Shown: positions 23,482 through 35,103 of the stretch, one piece after another
Numbering within the stretch: the first letter of the stretch is position 1
Layout: each line of letters begins with the position of its first letter
The notes under the pieces: generated by a model
What the model was told of the DNA's origin: nothing
The model's database searches: none
What the model saw: the letters and a program-made list of their open reading frames with translations, nothing else
DNA from: Gordius sp. MW1
Lineage: Eukaryota; Nematomorpha; Gordioida; Gordea; Gordiidae
Reading direction: 5' to 3'
Length of the DNA: 64,000 nucleotides
Assembly: GCA_964036665.1 (NCBI GenBank)
Contig: OZ038527.1
Location: 13,981,835 to 14,045,834, forward strand
Program-made: the position numbers and the translations under genes

Positions 23482-26400
23482 TTCTATGTGAAAGAGCGTA
23501 AAAAAATATATAAAAATAAGCCAATTTGAGAATCCTATTATCCTCGATTGACTTCCGAAAAGAGGTTTTAAGCTGCGAGAACTATCATTTTGACAAAAGA
23601 CAACGTTCTATTGTTGCGATTAGTTTGTTGTATCAAACGTGAGTGCTTAATTTTTGAAAACTGCTCTATGCAATCATGATTTCAAAGTAATAGTTTTCTG
23701 ATTCTCATAAATTTACTTTTTATCATGGAAACAACGTCTGAAAACGACAAATTTCATCGGATGAATACGGTTGAAAGAAAAAAATGTGAAAAATTTTGAG
23801 GTAAAAATATTTATTTTTTTCGATTATATGTGAAAGAGCTTAAAAAAATATATAAAAGTAAGCCGATTTGAGAATCCTATTATCCTCGATTGACTTCCAA
23901 AAAGAGGTTTTAAGCTGCGAGAACTATCATTTTGACAAAAGACAACGTTTTATTGTTGCGGTTAGTTTGTTGTATCGCAACGTGAGTGCTTAATTTTTGA
24001 AAATTGCTCTATGCGATCATGATTTCAAAGTAATAGTTTTCTGATTCTGATAAATTTTTACTTTTTATCATGGAAACAACGTCTGAAAACGACAACTTTC
24101 ATCGGATGAATACGGTTGAATAAAAAAATGTGAAAATTTTTGAGGTAAAAATATTAATTTTTTTCGATTCTATGTGAAAGAGCGTAAAATAATATATAAA
24201 AATAAGCCAATTTGAGAATCCTATTATCCTGGATTGACTTCCGAAAAGAGGTTTTAAGCTGCGAGAACTATCATTTTGACAAAAGACAACGTTTTATTGT
24301 TGCGATTAATATGTTGTATCGTAACGTGAGTGCTTAATTTTTGAAAATTGCTCTATGCGATCATGATTTCAAAGTAATAGTTTTCTGATTCTGATAAATT
24401 TTTACTTTTTATCATGGAAACAACGTCTGAAAACCACAACTTTCATCGGATGAATACGGTTGAATAAAAAAATGTGAAAAATTTTGAGGTAAAAATATTC
24501 ATTTTTTTCGATTCTATGTGAAAGAGCGTATAAAAATATATAAAAATAAGCCAATTTGAGAATCCTATTATCCTCGATTGACTTCCGAAAAGAGGTTTTA
24601 AGCTGCGAGAACTATCAATTTGACAAAAGAAAACGTTTTATTGTTGCGATTAGTTTGTTGTATCGCAACGTGAGTGCTTAATTTTTGAAAATTGCTCTAT
24701 GCGATCATGATTTCAAAGTAATAGTTTTTTGATTCTGATAAATTTTTACTTTTTATCATGGAAACAACGTCTGAAAATGACAACTTTCATCGGATGAATA
24801 CGGTTGAAAAAAAAATGTGAAAAATTTTCAGGTAAAAATATTCATTTTTTTCGATTCTATGTGAAAGAGCGTATAAAAATATATAAAAGTAAGCCAATTT
24901 GAGAATCCTATTATCCTCGATTGACTTCCGAAAAGAGGTTTTAAGCTGCGAGAACTATCATTTTGACAAAAGACAACGTTTTATTGTTGCGGTTAGTTTG
25001 TTGTATCGCAACGTGAGTGCTTAATTTTTGAAAATTGCTCTATGCGATCATGATTTCAAAGTAATAGTTTTCTGATTCTGATAAATTTTTACTTTTTATC
25101 ATGGAAACAACGTCTGAAAACGACAACTTTTATCGGATGAATACGGTTGAATAAAAAAATGTGAAAATTTTTGAGGTAAAAATATTCATTTTTTTCGATT
25201 CTATGTGAAAGAGCGTAAAAAAATATATAAAAATAAGCCAATTTGAGAATCCTATTATCCTCGATTGACTTCCGAAAAGAGGTTTTAAGCTGCGAGAACT
25301 ATCATTTTGACAAAAGACAACGTTCTATTGTTGCGATTAGTTTGTTGTATCAAACGTGAGTGCTTAATTTTTGAAAACTGCTCTATGCAATCATGATTTC
25401 AAAGTAATAGTTTTCTGATTCTCATAAATTTACTTTTTATCATGGAAACAACGTCTGAAAACGACAAATTTCATCGGATGAATACGGTTGAAAGAAAAAA
25501 ATGTGAAAAATTTTGAGGTAAAAATATTTATTTTTTTCGATTATATGTGAAAGAGCTTAAAAAAATATATAAAAGTAAGCCGATTTGAGAATCCTATTAT
25601 CCTCGATTGACTTCCAAAAAGAGGTTTTAAGCTGCGAGAACTATCATTTTGACAAAAGACAACGTTTTATTGTTGCGGTTAGTTTGTTGTATCGCAACGT
25701 GAGTGCTTAATTTTTGAAAATTGCTCTATGCGATCATGATTTCAAAGTAATAGTTTTCTGATTCTGATAAATTTTTACTTTTTATCATGGAAACAACGTC
25801 TGAAAACGACAACTTTCATCGGATGAATACGGTTGAATAAAAAAATGTGAAAATTTTTGAGGTAAAAATATTATTTTTTTTCGATTCTATGTGAAAGAGC
25901 GTAAAATAATATATAAAAATAAGCCAATTTGAGAATCCTATTATCCTGGATTGACTTCCGAAAAGAGGTTTTAAGCTGCGAGAACTATCATTTTGACAAA
26001 AGACAACGTTTTATTGTTGCGATTAATATGTTGTATCGTAACGTGAGTGCTTAATTTTTGAAAATTGCTCTATGCGATCATGATTTCAAAGTAATAGTTT
26101 TCTGATTCTGATAAATTTTTACTTTTTATCATGGAAACAACGTCTGAAAACCACAACTTTCATCGGATGAATACGGTTGAATAAAAAAATGTGAAAAATT
26201 TTGAGGTAAAAATATTCATTTTTTTCGATTCTATGTGAAAGAGCGTATAAAAATATATAAAAATAAGCCAATTTGAGAATCCTATTATCCTCGATTGACT
26301 TCCGAAAAGAGGTTTTAAGCTGCGAGAACTATCAATTTGACAAAAGAAAACGTTTTATTGTTGCGATTAGTTTGTTGTATCGCAACGTGAGTGCTTAATT

Positions 26401-26697
26401 TTTGAAAATTGCTCTATGCGATCATGATTTCAAAGTAATAGTTTTTTGATTCTGATAAATTTTTACTTTTTATCATGGAAACAACGTCTGAAAATGACAA
26501 CTTTCATCGGATGAATACGGTTGAAAAAAAAATGTGAAAAATTTTCAGGTAAAAATATTCATTTTTTTCGATTCTATGTGAAAGAGCGTATAAAAATATA
26601 TAAAAGTAAGCCAATTTGAGAATCCTATTATCCTCGATTGACTTCCGAAAAGAGGTTTTAAGCTGCGAGAACTATCATTTTGACAAAAGACAACGTT
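23482..26697. repeat. 5-monomer-offset duplication, about 1.5 kb at 1,717-bp offset
   Basis: 23482-24980 matches 25199-26697. Shared rare variants are CGATTATATGTG, GTTGCGGTTAG, GTAAAATAATATATAA, GATTAATATGTTG (24304 and 26021), GAAAACCACAAC (24429 and 26146), ATCAATTTGAC and TAGTTTTTTGATTC. One difference seen is ATTAATTTTTTTCG versus ATTATTTTTTTTCG. The right limit is CAACGTTTTATTG versus CAACGTTCTATTG at 24981/26698. Confidence 0.8.
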
Positions 26698-29600
26698 CTA
26701 TTGTTGCGATTAGTTTGTTGTATCAAACGTGAGTGCTTAATTTTTGAAAACTGCTCTATGCAATCATGATTTCAAAGTAATAGTTTTCTGATTCTCATAA
26801 ATTTTTACTTTTTATCATGGAAACAACGTCTGAAAACGACAAATTTCATCGGATGAATACGGTTGAAAGAAAAAAATGTGAAAAATTTTGAGGTTAAAAT
26901 ATTTATTTTTTTCGATTCTATGTGAAAGAGCTTAAAAAAATATATAAAAGTAAGCCGATTTGAGAATCCTATTATCCTCGATTGACTTCCAAAAAGAGGT
27001 TAGCTGCGAGAACTATCATTTTGACAAAAGACAACGTTTTATTGTTGCGATTAGTTTGTTGTATCGCAACGTGAGTGCTTAATTTTTGAAAATTGCTCTA
27101 TGCGATCATGATTTCAAAGTAATAGTTTTCTGATTCTGATAAATTTTTACTTTTTATCATGGAAACAACGTCTGAAAACGACAACTTTTATCGGATGAAT
27201 ACGGTTGAATAAAAAAATGTGAAAATTTTTGAGGTAAAAATATTCATTTTTTTTCGATTCTATGTGAAAGAGCGTAAAAAAATATATAAAAATAAGCCAA
27301 TTTGAGAATCCTATTATCCTGGATTGACTTCCGAAAAGAAAGCTGCGAGAACTATCATTTTGACAAAAGACAACGTTTTATTGTTGCGATTAGTTTGTTG
27401 TATCGCAACGTGAGTGCTTAATTTTTGAAAATTGCTCTATGCGATCATGATTTCAAAGTAATAGTTTTCTGATTCTGATAAATTTTTACTTTTTATCATG
27501 GAAACAACGTCTGAAAATGACAACTTTCATCGGATGAATACGGTTGAATAAAAAAATGTGAAAAATTTTGAGGTAAAAATATTCATTTTTTTCGATTCTA
27601 TGTGAAAGAGCGTATAAAAATATATAAAAGTAAGCCAATTTGAGAATCCTCTTATCCTCGATTGACTTCCGAAAAGAGGTTTTAAGCTGCTAGAACTATC
27701 AATTTGACAAAAGAAAACGTTTTATTGTTGCGATTAGTTTGTTGTATCGCAACGTGAGTGCTTAATTTTTGAAAATTGCTCTATGCGATCATGATTTCAA
27801 AGTAATAGTTTTCTGATTCTGATAAATTTTTACTTTTTATCATGGAAACAACGTCTGAAAATGACAACTTTCATCGGATATACGGTTGAATAAAAAAATG
27901 TGAAAAATTTTGAGGTAAAAATATTCATTTTTTTCGATTCTATGTGAAAGAGCGTATAAAAATATATAAAAGTAAGCCAATTTGAGAATCCTATTATCCT
28001 CGATTGACTTCCGAAAAGAGGTTTTAAGCTGCGAGAACTATCATTTTGACAAAAGACAACGTTCTATTGTTGCGATTAGTTTGTTGTATCAAACGTGAGT
28101 GCTTAATTTTTGAAAACTGCTCTATGCAATCATGATTTCAAAGTAATAGTTTTCTGATTCTCATAAATTTACTTTTTATCATGGAAACAACGTCTGAAAA
28201 CGACAAATTTCATCGGATGAATACGGTTGAAAGAAAAAAATGTGAAAAATTTTGAGGTAAAAATATTTATTTTTTTCGATTATATGTGAAAGAGCTTAAA
28301 AAAATATATAAAAGTAAGCCGATTTGAGAATCCTATTATCCTTGATTGACTTCCAAAAAGAGGTTTTAAGCTGCGAGAACTATCATTTTGACAAAAGACA
28401 ACGTTTTATTGTTGCGGTTAGTTTGTTGTATCGCAACGTGAGTGCTTAATTTTTGAAAATTGCTCTATGCGATCATGATTTCAAAGTAATAGTTTTCTGA
28501 TTCTGATAAATTTTTACTTTTTATCATGGAAACAACGTCTGAAAACGACAACTTTCATCGGATGAATACGGTTGAATAAAAAAATGTGAAAATTTTTGAG
28601 GTAAAAATATTAATTTTTTTCGATTCTATGTGAAAGAGCGTAAAAAAATATATAAAAATAAGCCAATTCGAGCATCCTATTATCCTGGATTGACTTCCGA
28701 AAAGAGGTTTTAAGCTGCGAGAACTATCATTTTGACAAAAGACAACGTTTTATTGTTGCGAGTTTGTTGTATCGTAACGTGTGTGCTTAATTTTTGAAAA
28801 TTGCTCTATGCGATCATGATTTCAAAGTAATAGTTTTCTGATTCTGATAAATTTTTACTTTTTATCATGGAAACAACGTCTGAAAACGACAACTTTTATC
28901 GGATGAATACGGTTGAATAAAAAAATGTGAAAATTTTTGAGGTAAAAATATTCATTTTTTTCGATTCTATGTGAAAGAGCGTAAAAAAATATATAAAAAT
29001 AAGACAATTTGAGAATCCTATTATCCTGGATTGACTTCCGAAAAGAGGTTTTAAGCTGCGAGAACTATCATTTTGACAAAAGACAACGTTTTATTGTTGC
29101 GAGTTTGTTGTATCGTAACGTGTGTGCTTAATTTTTGAAAATTGCTCTATGCGATCATGATTTCAAAGTAATAGTTTTCTGATTCTGATAAATTTTTACT
29201 TTTTATCATGGAAACAACGTCTGAAAATGACAACTTTCATCGGATATACGGTTGAATAAAAAAATGTGAAAAATTTTGAGGTAAAAATATTCATTTTTTT
29301 CGATTCTATGTGAAAGAGCGTATAAAAATATATAAAAGTAAGCCGATTTGAGAATCCTATTATCCTCGATTGACTTCCAAAAAGAGGTTTTAAGCTGCGA
29401 GAACTATCATTTTGACAAAAGACAACGTTCTATTGTTGCGATTAGTTTGTTGTATCAAACGTGAGTGCTTAATTTTTGAAAACTGCTCTATGCAATCATG
29501 ATTTCAAAGTAATAGTTTTCTGATTCTCATAAATTTTTACTTTTTATCATGGAAACAACGTCTGAAAACGACAAATTTCATCGGATGAATACGGTTGAAA

Positions 29601-30943
29601 GAAAAAAATTTGAAAAATTTTGAGGTAAAAAAAATTATTTTTTTCAATTCTATGTGAAAGAGCTTAAAAAAATATATAAAAGTAAGCCGATTTGAGAATC
29701 CTATTATCCTCGATTGACTTCCAAAAAGAGGTTAGCTGCGAGAACTATCATTTTGACAAAAGACAACGTTTTATTGTTGCGATTAGTTTGTTGTATCGCA
29801 ACGTGAGTGCTTAATTTTTGAAAATTGCTCTATGCGATCATGATTTCAAAGTAATAGTTTTCTGATTCTGATAAATTTTTACTTTTTATCATGGAAACAA
29901 CGTCTGAAAACGACAACTTTTATCGGATGAATACGGTTGAATAAAAAAATGTGAAAATTTTTGAGGTAAAAATATTCATTTTTTTTCGATTCTATGTGAA
30001 AGAGCGTAAAAAAATATATAAAAATAAGCCAATTTGAGAATCCTATTATCCTGGATTGACTTCCGAAAAGAGGTTTTAAGCTGCGAGAACTATCATTTTG
30101 ACAAAAGACAACGTTTTATTGTTGCGATTAGTTTGTTGTATCGCAACGTGAGTGCTTAATTTTTGAAAATTGCTCTGTGCGATCATGATTTCAAAGTAAT
30201 AGTTTTCTGATTCTGATAAATTTTTACTTTTTATCATGGAAACAACGTCTGAAAATGACAACTTTCATCGGATGAATACGGTTGAATAAAAAAATGTGAA
30301 AAATTTTGAGGTAAAAATATTCATTTTTTTCGATTCTATGTGAAAGAGCGTATAAAAATATATAAAAATAAGCCAATTTGAGAATCCTATTATCCTCGAT
30401 TGACTTCCGAAAAGAGGTTTTAAGCTGCGAGAACTATCATTTTGACAAAAGAAAACGTTTTATTGTTGCGATTAGTTTGTTGTATCGCAACGTGAGTGCT
30501 TAATTTTTGAAAATTGCTCTATGCGATCATGATTTCAAAGTAATAGTTTTCTGATTCTGATAAATTTTTACTTTTTATCATGGAAACAACGTCTGAAAAC
30601 GACAACTTTCATCGGATGAATACGGTTGAATAAAAAAATGTGAAAAATTTTGAGGTAAAAATTTTTATTTTGTTCGATTCTATGTGAAAGAGCTTGAAAA
30701 AATATATAAAAGTAAGCCGATTTGAGAATCCTATTATCCTCGATTGACTTCCGAAAAGAGGATTTAAGCTGCGAGAACTATCATTTTGACAAAAGACAAC
30801 GTTTTATTGTTGCGATTAGTTTGTTGTATCGCAACGTGAGTGCTTAATTTTTGAAAATTGCTCTATGCGATCATGATTTCAAAGTAATAGTTTTCTGATT
30901 CTGATAAATTTTTACTTTTTATCATGGAAACAACGTCTGAAAA
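25234..30943. repeat. 5,710-bp duplicated block, copy 1 (partner 34484-40193)
   Basis: Private markers shared at a constant 9,250-bp offset include GATTAATATGTTG (26021/35271), GAGGTTAAAATATTT (26891/36141), a deletion giving CCGAAAAGAAAGCTGCG (27331/36581), GAATCCTCTTATCC (27644/36894), AATTCGAGCATCC (28666/37916), AATAAGACAATTTG (28999/38249), AAAAAAAATTATTTT (29626/38876) and GCTCTGTGCGATC (30172/39422). No indel or mismatch was seen in the lines compared. Left limit: 25233/34483 (A versus G before TAAGCC). Right limit: 30944/40194 (AAATGAC versus AAACGAC). Confidence 0.9.
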
Positions 30944-32018
30944 TGACAACTTTCATCGGATGAATACGGTTGAAAAAAAAATGTGAAAAATTTTCAGGTA
31001 AAAATATTCATTTTTTTCGATTCTATGTGAAAGAGCGTATAAAAATATATAAAAGTAAGCCAATTTGAGAATCCTATTATCCTCGATTGACTTCCGAAAA
31101 GAGGTTTTAAGCTGCGAGAACTATCATTTTGACAAAAGACAACGTTTTATTGTTGCGATTAGTTTGTTGTATCGCAACGTGAGTGCTTAATTTTTGAAAA
31201 TTGCTCTATGCGATCATGATTTCAAAGTAATAGTTTTCTGATTCTGATAAATTTTTACTTTTTATCATGGAAACAACGTCTGAAAATGACAACTTTCATC
31301 GGATGAATACGGTTGAAAAAAAAATGTGAAAAATTTTTAGGTAAAAATATTCATTTTTTTCGATTCTATGTGAAAGAGCGTATAAAAATATATAAAAGTA
31401 AGCCAATTTGAGAATCCTATTATCCTCGATTGACTTCCGAAAAGAGGTTTTAAGCTGCGAGAACTATCATTTTGACAAAAGACAACGTTCTATTGTTGCG
31501 ATTAGTTTGTTGTATCAAACGTGAGTGCTTAATTTTTGAAAACTGCTCTATGCAATCATGATTTCAAAGTAATAGTTTTCTGATTCTCATAAATTTACTT
31601 TTTATCATGGAAACAACGTCTGAAAACGACAAATTTCATCGGATGAATACGGTTGAAAGAAAAAAATGTGAAAAATTTTGAGGTAAAAATATTTATTTTT
31701 TTCGATTATATGTGAAAGAGCTTAAAAAAATATATAAAAGTAAGCCGATTTGAGAATCCTATTATCCTCGATTGACTTCCAAAAAGAGGTTTTAAGCTGC
31801 GAGAACTATCATTTTGACAAAAGACAACGTTTTATTGTTGCGGTTAGTTTGTTGTATCGCAACGTGAGTGCTTAATTTTTGAAAATTGCTCTATGCGATC
31901 ATGATTTCAAAGTAATAGTTTTCTGATTCTGATAAATTTTTACTTTTTATCATGGAAACAACGTCTGAAAACGACAACTTTCATCGGATGAATACGGTTG
32001 AATAAAAAAATGTGAAAA
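29029..32018. repeat. 2,990-bp duplicated block, copy 1 (partner 32114-35103)
   Basis: The offset is 3,085 bp, nine monomers. Shared markers are the short-loop GCGAGTTTGTTG with CGTAACGTGTGTG, GGATATACGG, AAAAAAAATTATTTT, GAGGTTAGCTGCG, GCTCTGTGCGATC, ATTTTGTTCGATTC, GAGGATTTAAGC and GTTGAAAAAAAAATGTG. Left limit: 29028/32113 (CTGGATTG versus CTCGATTG). Right limit: 32019/35104 (GTGAAAAATTTTGAGG versus GTGAAAATTTTTGAGG). No internal difference was seen. Confidence 0.9.
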
Positions 32019-32113
32019 ATTTTGAGGTAAAAATATTCATTTTTTTCGATTCTATGTGAAAGAGCTTGAAAAAATATATAAAAGTAAGCCAATTTGAGAA
32101 TCCTATTATCCTC

Positions 32114-35103
32114 GATTGACTTCCGAAAAGAGGTTTTAAGCTGCGAGAACTATCATTTTGACAAAAGACAACGTTTTATTGTTGCGAGTTTGTTGTATCG
32201 TAACGTGTGTGCTTAATTTTTGAAAATTGCTCTATGCGATCATGATTTCAAAGTAATAGTTTTCTGATTCTGATAAATTTTTACTTTTTATCATGGAAAC
32301 AACGTCTGAAAATGACAACTTTCATCGGATATACGGTTGAATAAAAAAATGTGAAAAATTTTGAGGTAAAAATATTCATTTTTTTCGATTCTATGTGAAA
32401 GAGCGTATAAAAATATATAAAAGTAAGCCGATTTGAGAATCCTATTATCCTCGATTGACTTCCAAAAAGAGGTTTTAAGCTGCGAGAACTATCATTTTGA
32501 CAAAAGACAACGTTCTATTGTTGCGATTAGTTTGTTGTATCAAACGTGAGTGCTTAATTTTTGAAAACTGCTCTATGCAATCATGATTTCAAAGTAATAG
32601 TTTTCTGATTCTCATAAATTTTTACTTTTTATCATGGAAACAACGTCTGAAAACGACAAATTTCATCGGATGAATACGGTTGAAAGAAAAAAATTTGAAA
32701 AATTTTGAGGTAAAAAAAATTATTTTTTTCAATTCTATGTGAAAGAGCTTAAAAAAATATATAAAAGTAAGCCGATTTGAGAATCCTATTATCCTCGATT
32801 GACTTCCAAAAAGAGGTTAGCTGCGAGAACTATCATTTTGACAAAAGACAACGTTTTATTGTTGCGATTAGTTTGTTGTATCGCAACGTGAGTGCTTAAT
32901 TTTTGAAAATTGCTCTATGCGATCATGATTTCAAAGTAATAGTTTTCTGATTCTGATAAATTTTTACTTTTTATCATGGAAACAACGTCTGAAAACGACA
33001 ACTTTTATCGGATGAATACGGTTGAATAAAAAAATGTGAAAATTTTTGAGGTAAAAATATTCATTTTTTTTCGATTCTATGTGAAAGAGCGTAAAAAAAT
33101 ATATAAAAATAAGCCAATTTGAGAATCCTATTATCCTGGATTGACTTCCGAAAAGAGGTTTTAAGCTGCGAGAACTATCATTTTGACAAAAGACAACGTT
33201 TTATTGTTGCGATTAGTTTGTTGTATCGCAACGTGAGTGCTTAATTTTTGAAAATTGCTCTGTGCGATCATGATTTCAAAGTAATAGTTTTCTGATTCTG
33301 ATAAATTTTTACTTTTTATCATGGAAACAACGTCTGAAAATGACAACTTTCATCGGATGAATACGGTTGAATAAAAAAATGTGAAAAATTTTGAGGTAAA
33401 AATATTCATTTTTTTCGATTCTATGTGAAAGAGCGTATAAAAATATATAAAAATAAGCCAATTTGAGAATCCTATTATCCTCGATTGACTTCCGAAAAGA
33501 GGTTTTAAGCTGCGAGAACTATCATTTTGACAAAAGAAAACGTTTTATTGTTGCGATTAGTTTGTTGTATCGCAACGTGAGTGCTTAATTTTTGAAAATT
33601 GCTCTATGCGATCATGATTTCAAAGTAATAGTTTTCTGATTCTGATAAATTTTTACTTTTTATCATGGAAACAACGTCTGAAAACGACAACTTTCATCGG
33701 ATGAATACGGTTGAATAAAAAAATGTGAAAAATTTTGAGGTAAAAATTTTTATTTTGTTCGATTCTATGTGAAAGAGCTTGAAAAAATATATAAAAGTAA
33801 GCCGATTTGAGAATCCTATTATCCTCGATTGACTTCCGAAAAGAGGATTTAAGCTGCGAGAACTATCATTTTGACAAAAGACAACGTTTTATTGTTGCGA
33901 TTAGTTTGTTGTATCGCAACGTGAGTGCTTAATTTTTGAAAATTGCTCTATGCGATCATGATTTCAAAGTAATAGTTTTCTGATTCTGATAAATTTTTAC
34001 TTTTTATCATGGAAACAACGTCTGAAAATGACAACTTTCATCGGATGAATACGGTTGAAAAAAAAATGTGAAAAATTTTCAGGTAAAAATATTCATTTTT
34101 TTCGATTCTATGTGAAAGAGCGTATAAAAATATATAAAAGTAAGCCAATTTGAGAATCCTATTATCCTCGATTGACTTCCGAAAAGAGGTTTTAAGCTGC
34201 GAGAACTATCATTTTGACAAAAGACAACGTTTTATTGTTGCGATTAGTTTGTTGTATCGCAACGTGAGTGCTTAATTTTTGAAAATTGCTCTATGCGATC
34301 ATGATTTCAAAGTAATAGTTTTCTGATTCTGATAAATTTTTACTTTTTATCATGGAAACAACGTCTGAAAATGACAACTTTCATCGGATGAATACGGTTG
34401 AAAAAAAAATGTGAAAAATTTTTAGGTAAAAATATTCATTTTTTTCGATTCTATGTGAAAGAGCGTATAAAAATATATAAAAGTAAGCCAATTTGAGAAT
34501 CCTATTATCCTCGATTGACTTCCGAAAAGAGGTTTTAAGCTGCGAGAACTATCATTTTGACAAAAGACAACGTTCTATTGTTGCGATTAGTTTGTTGTAT
34601 CAAACGTGAGTGCTTAATTTTTGAAAACTGCTCTATGCAATCATGATTTCAAAGTAATAGTTTTCTGATTCTCATAAATTTACTTTTTATCATGGAAACA
34701 ACGTCTGAAAACGACAAATTTCATCGGATGAATACGGTTGAAAGAAAAAAATGTGAAAAATTTTGAGGTAAAAATATTTATTTTTTTCGATTATATGTGA
34801 AAGAGCTTAAAAAAATATATAAAAGTAAGCCGATTTGAGAATCCTATTATCCTCGATTGACTTCCAAAAAGAGGTTTTAAGCTGCGAGAACTATCATTTT
34901 GACAAAAGACAACGTTTTATTGTTGCGGTTAGTTTGTTGTATCGCAACGTGAGTGCTTAATTTTTGAAAATTGCTCTATGCGATCATGATTTCAAAGTAA
35001 TAGTTTTCTGATTCTGATAAATTTTTACTTTTTATCATGGAAACAACGTCTGAAAACGACAACTTTCATCGGATGAATACGGTTGAATAAAAAAATGTGA
35101 AAA
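32114..35103. repeat. 2,990-bp duplicated block, copy 2 (partner 29029-32018)
   Basis: This nearly tandem copy is separated from the first by only 95 bp (32019-32113), which is itself ordinary satellite monomer. The copy overlaps the start of the 5,710-bp block at 34484, which shows that the two duplication events are nested. Confidence 0.9.

Larger units (their letters stand above)
12900..25233. repeat. Region II: higher-order repeats of 3, 5 and 8 monomers
   Basis: The rare variant GAAAACCACAAC marks one monomer per higher-order unit, at about 13106, 15855, 18604, 20323 and 24429. The first three intervals are 2749, 2749 and 1719 bp, that is 8, 8 and 5 monomers. Within the first 8-monomer unit the hairpin-site variants run CGCAAC, CAAAC, CGCAAC, CGTAAC (short loop), CAAAC, CAAAC, CGCAAC, CGTAAC. 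No gene or foreign DNA is present. Confidence 0.85.

Noticed and set aside
30076-30261. 61-codon minus-strand frame, repeated at 33161-33346 and 39326-39511, similar at 60271-60456
   Set aside because: It is a TTG-started frame within one monomer, opened by a single substitution in a TAG stop. The identical copies come from the duplicated blocks.
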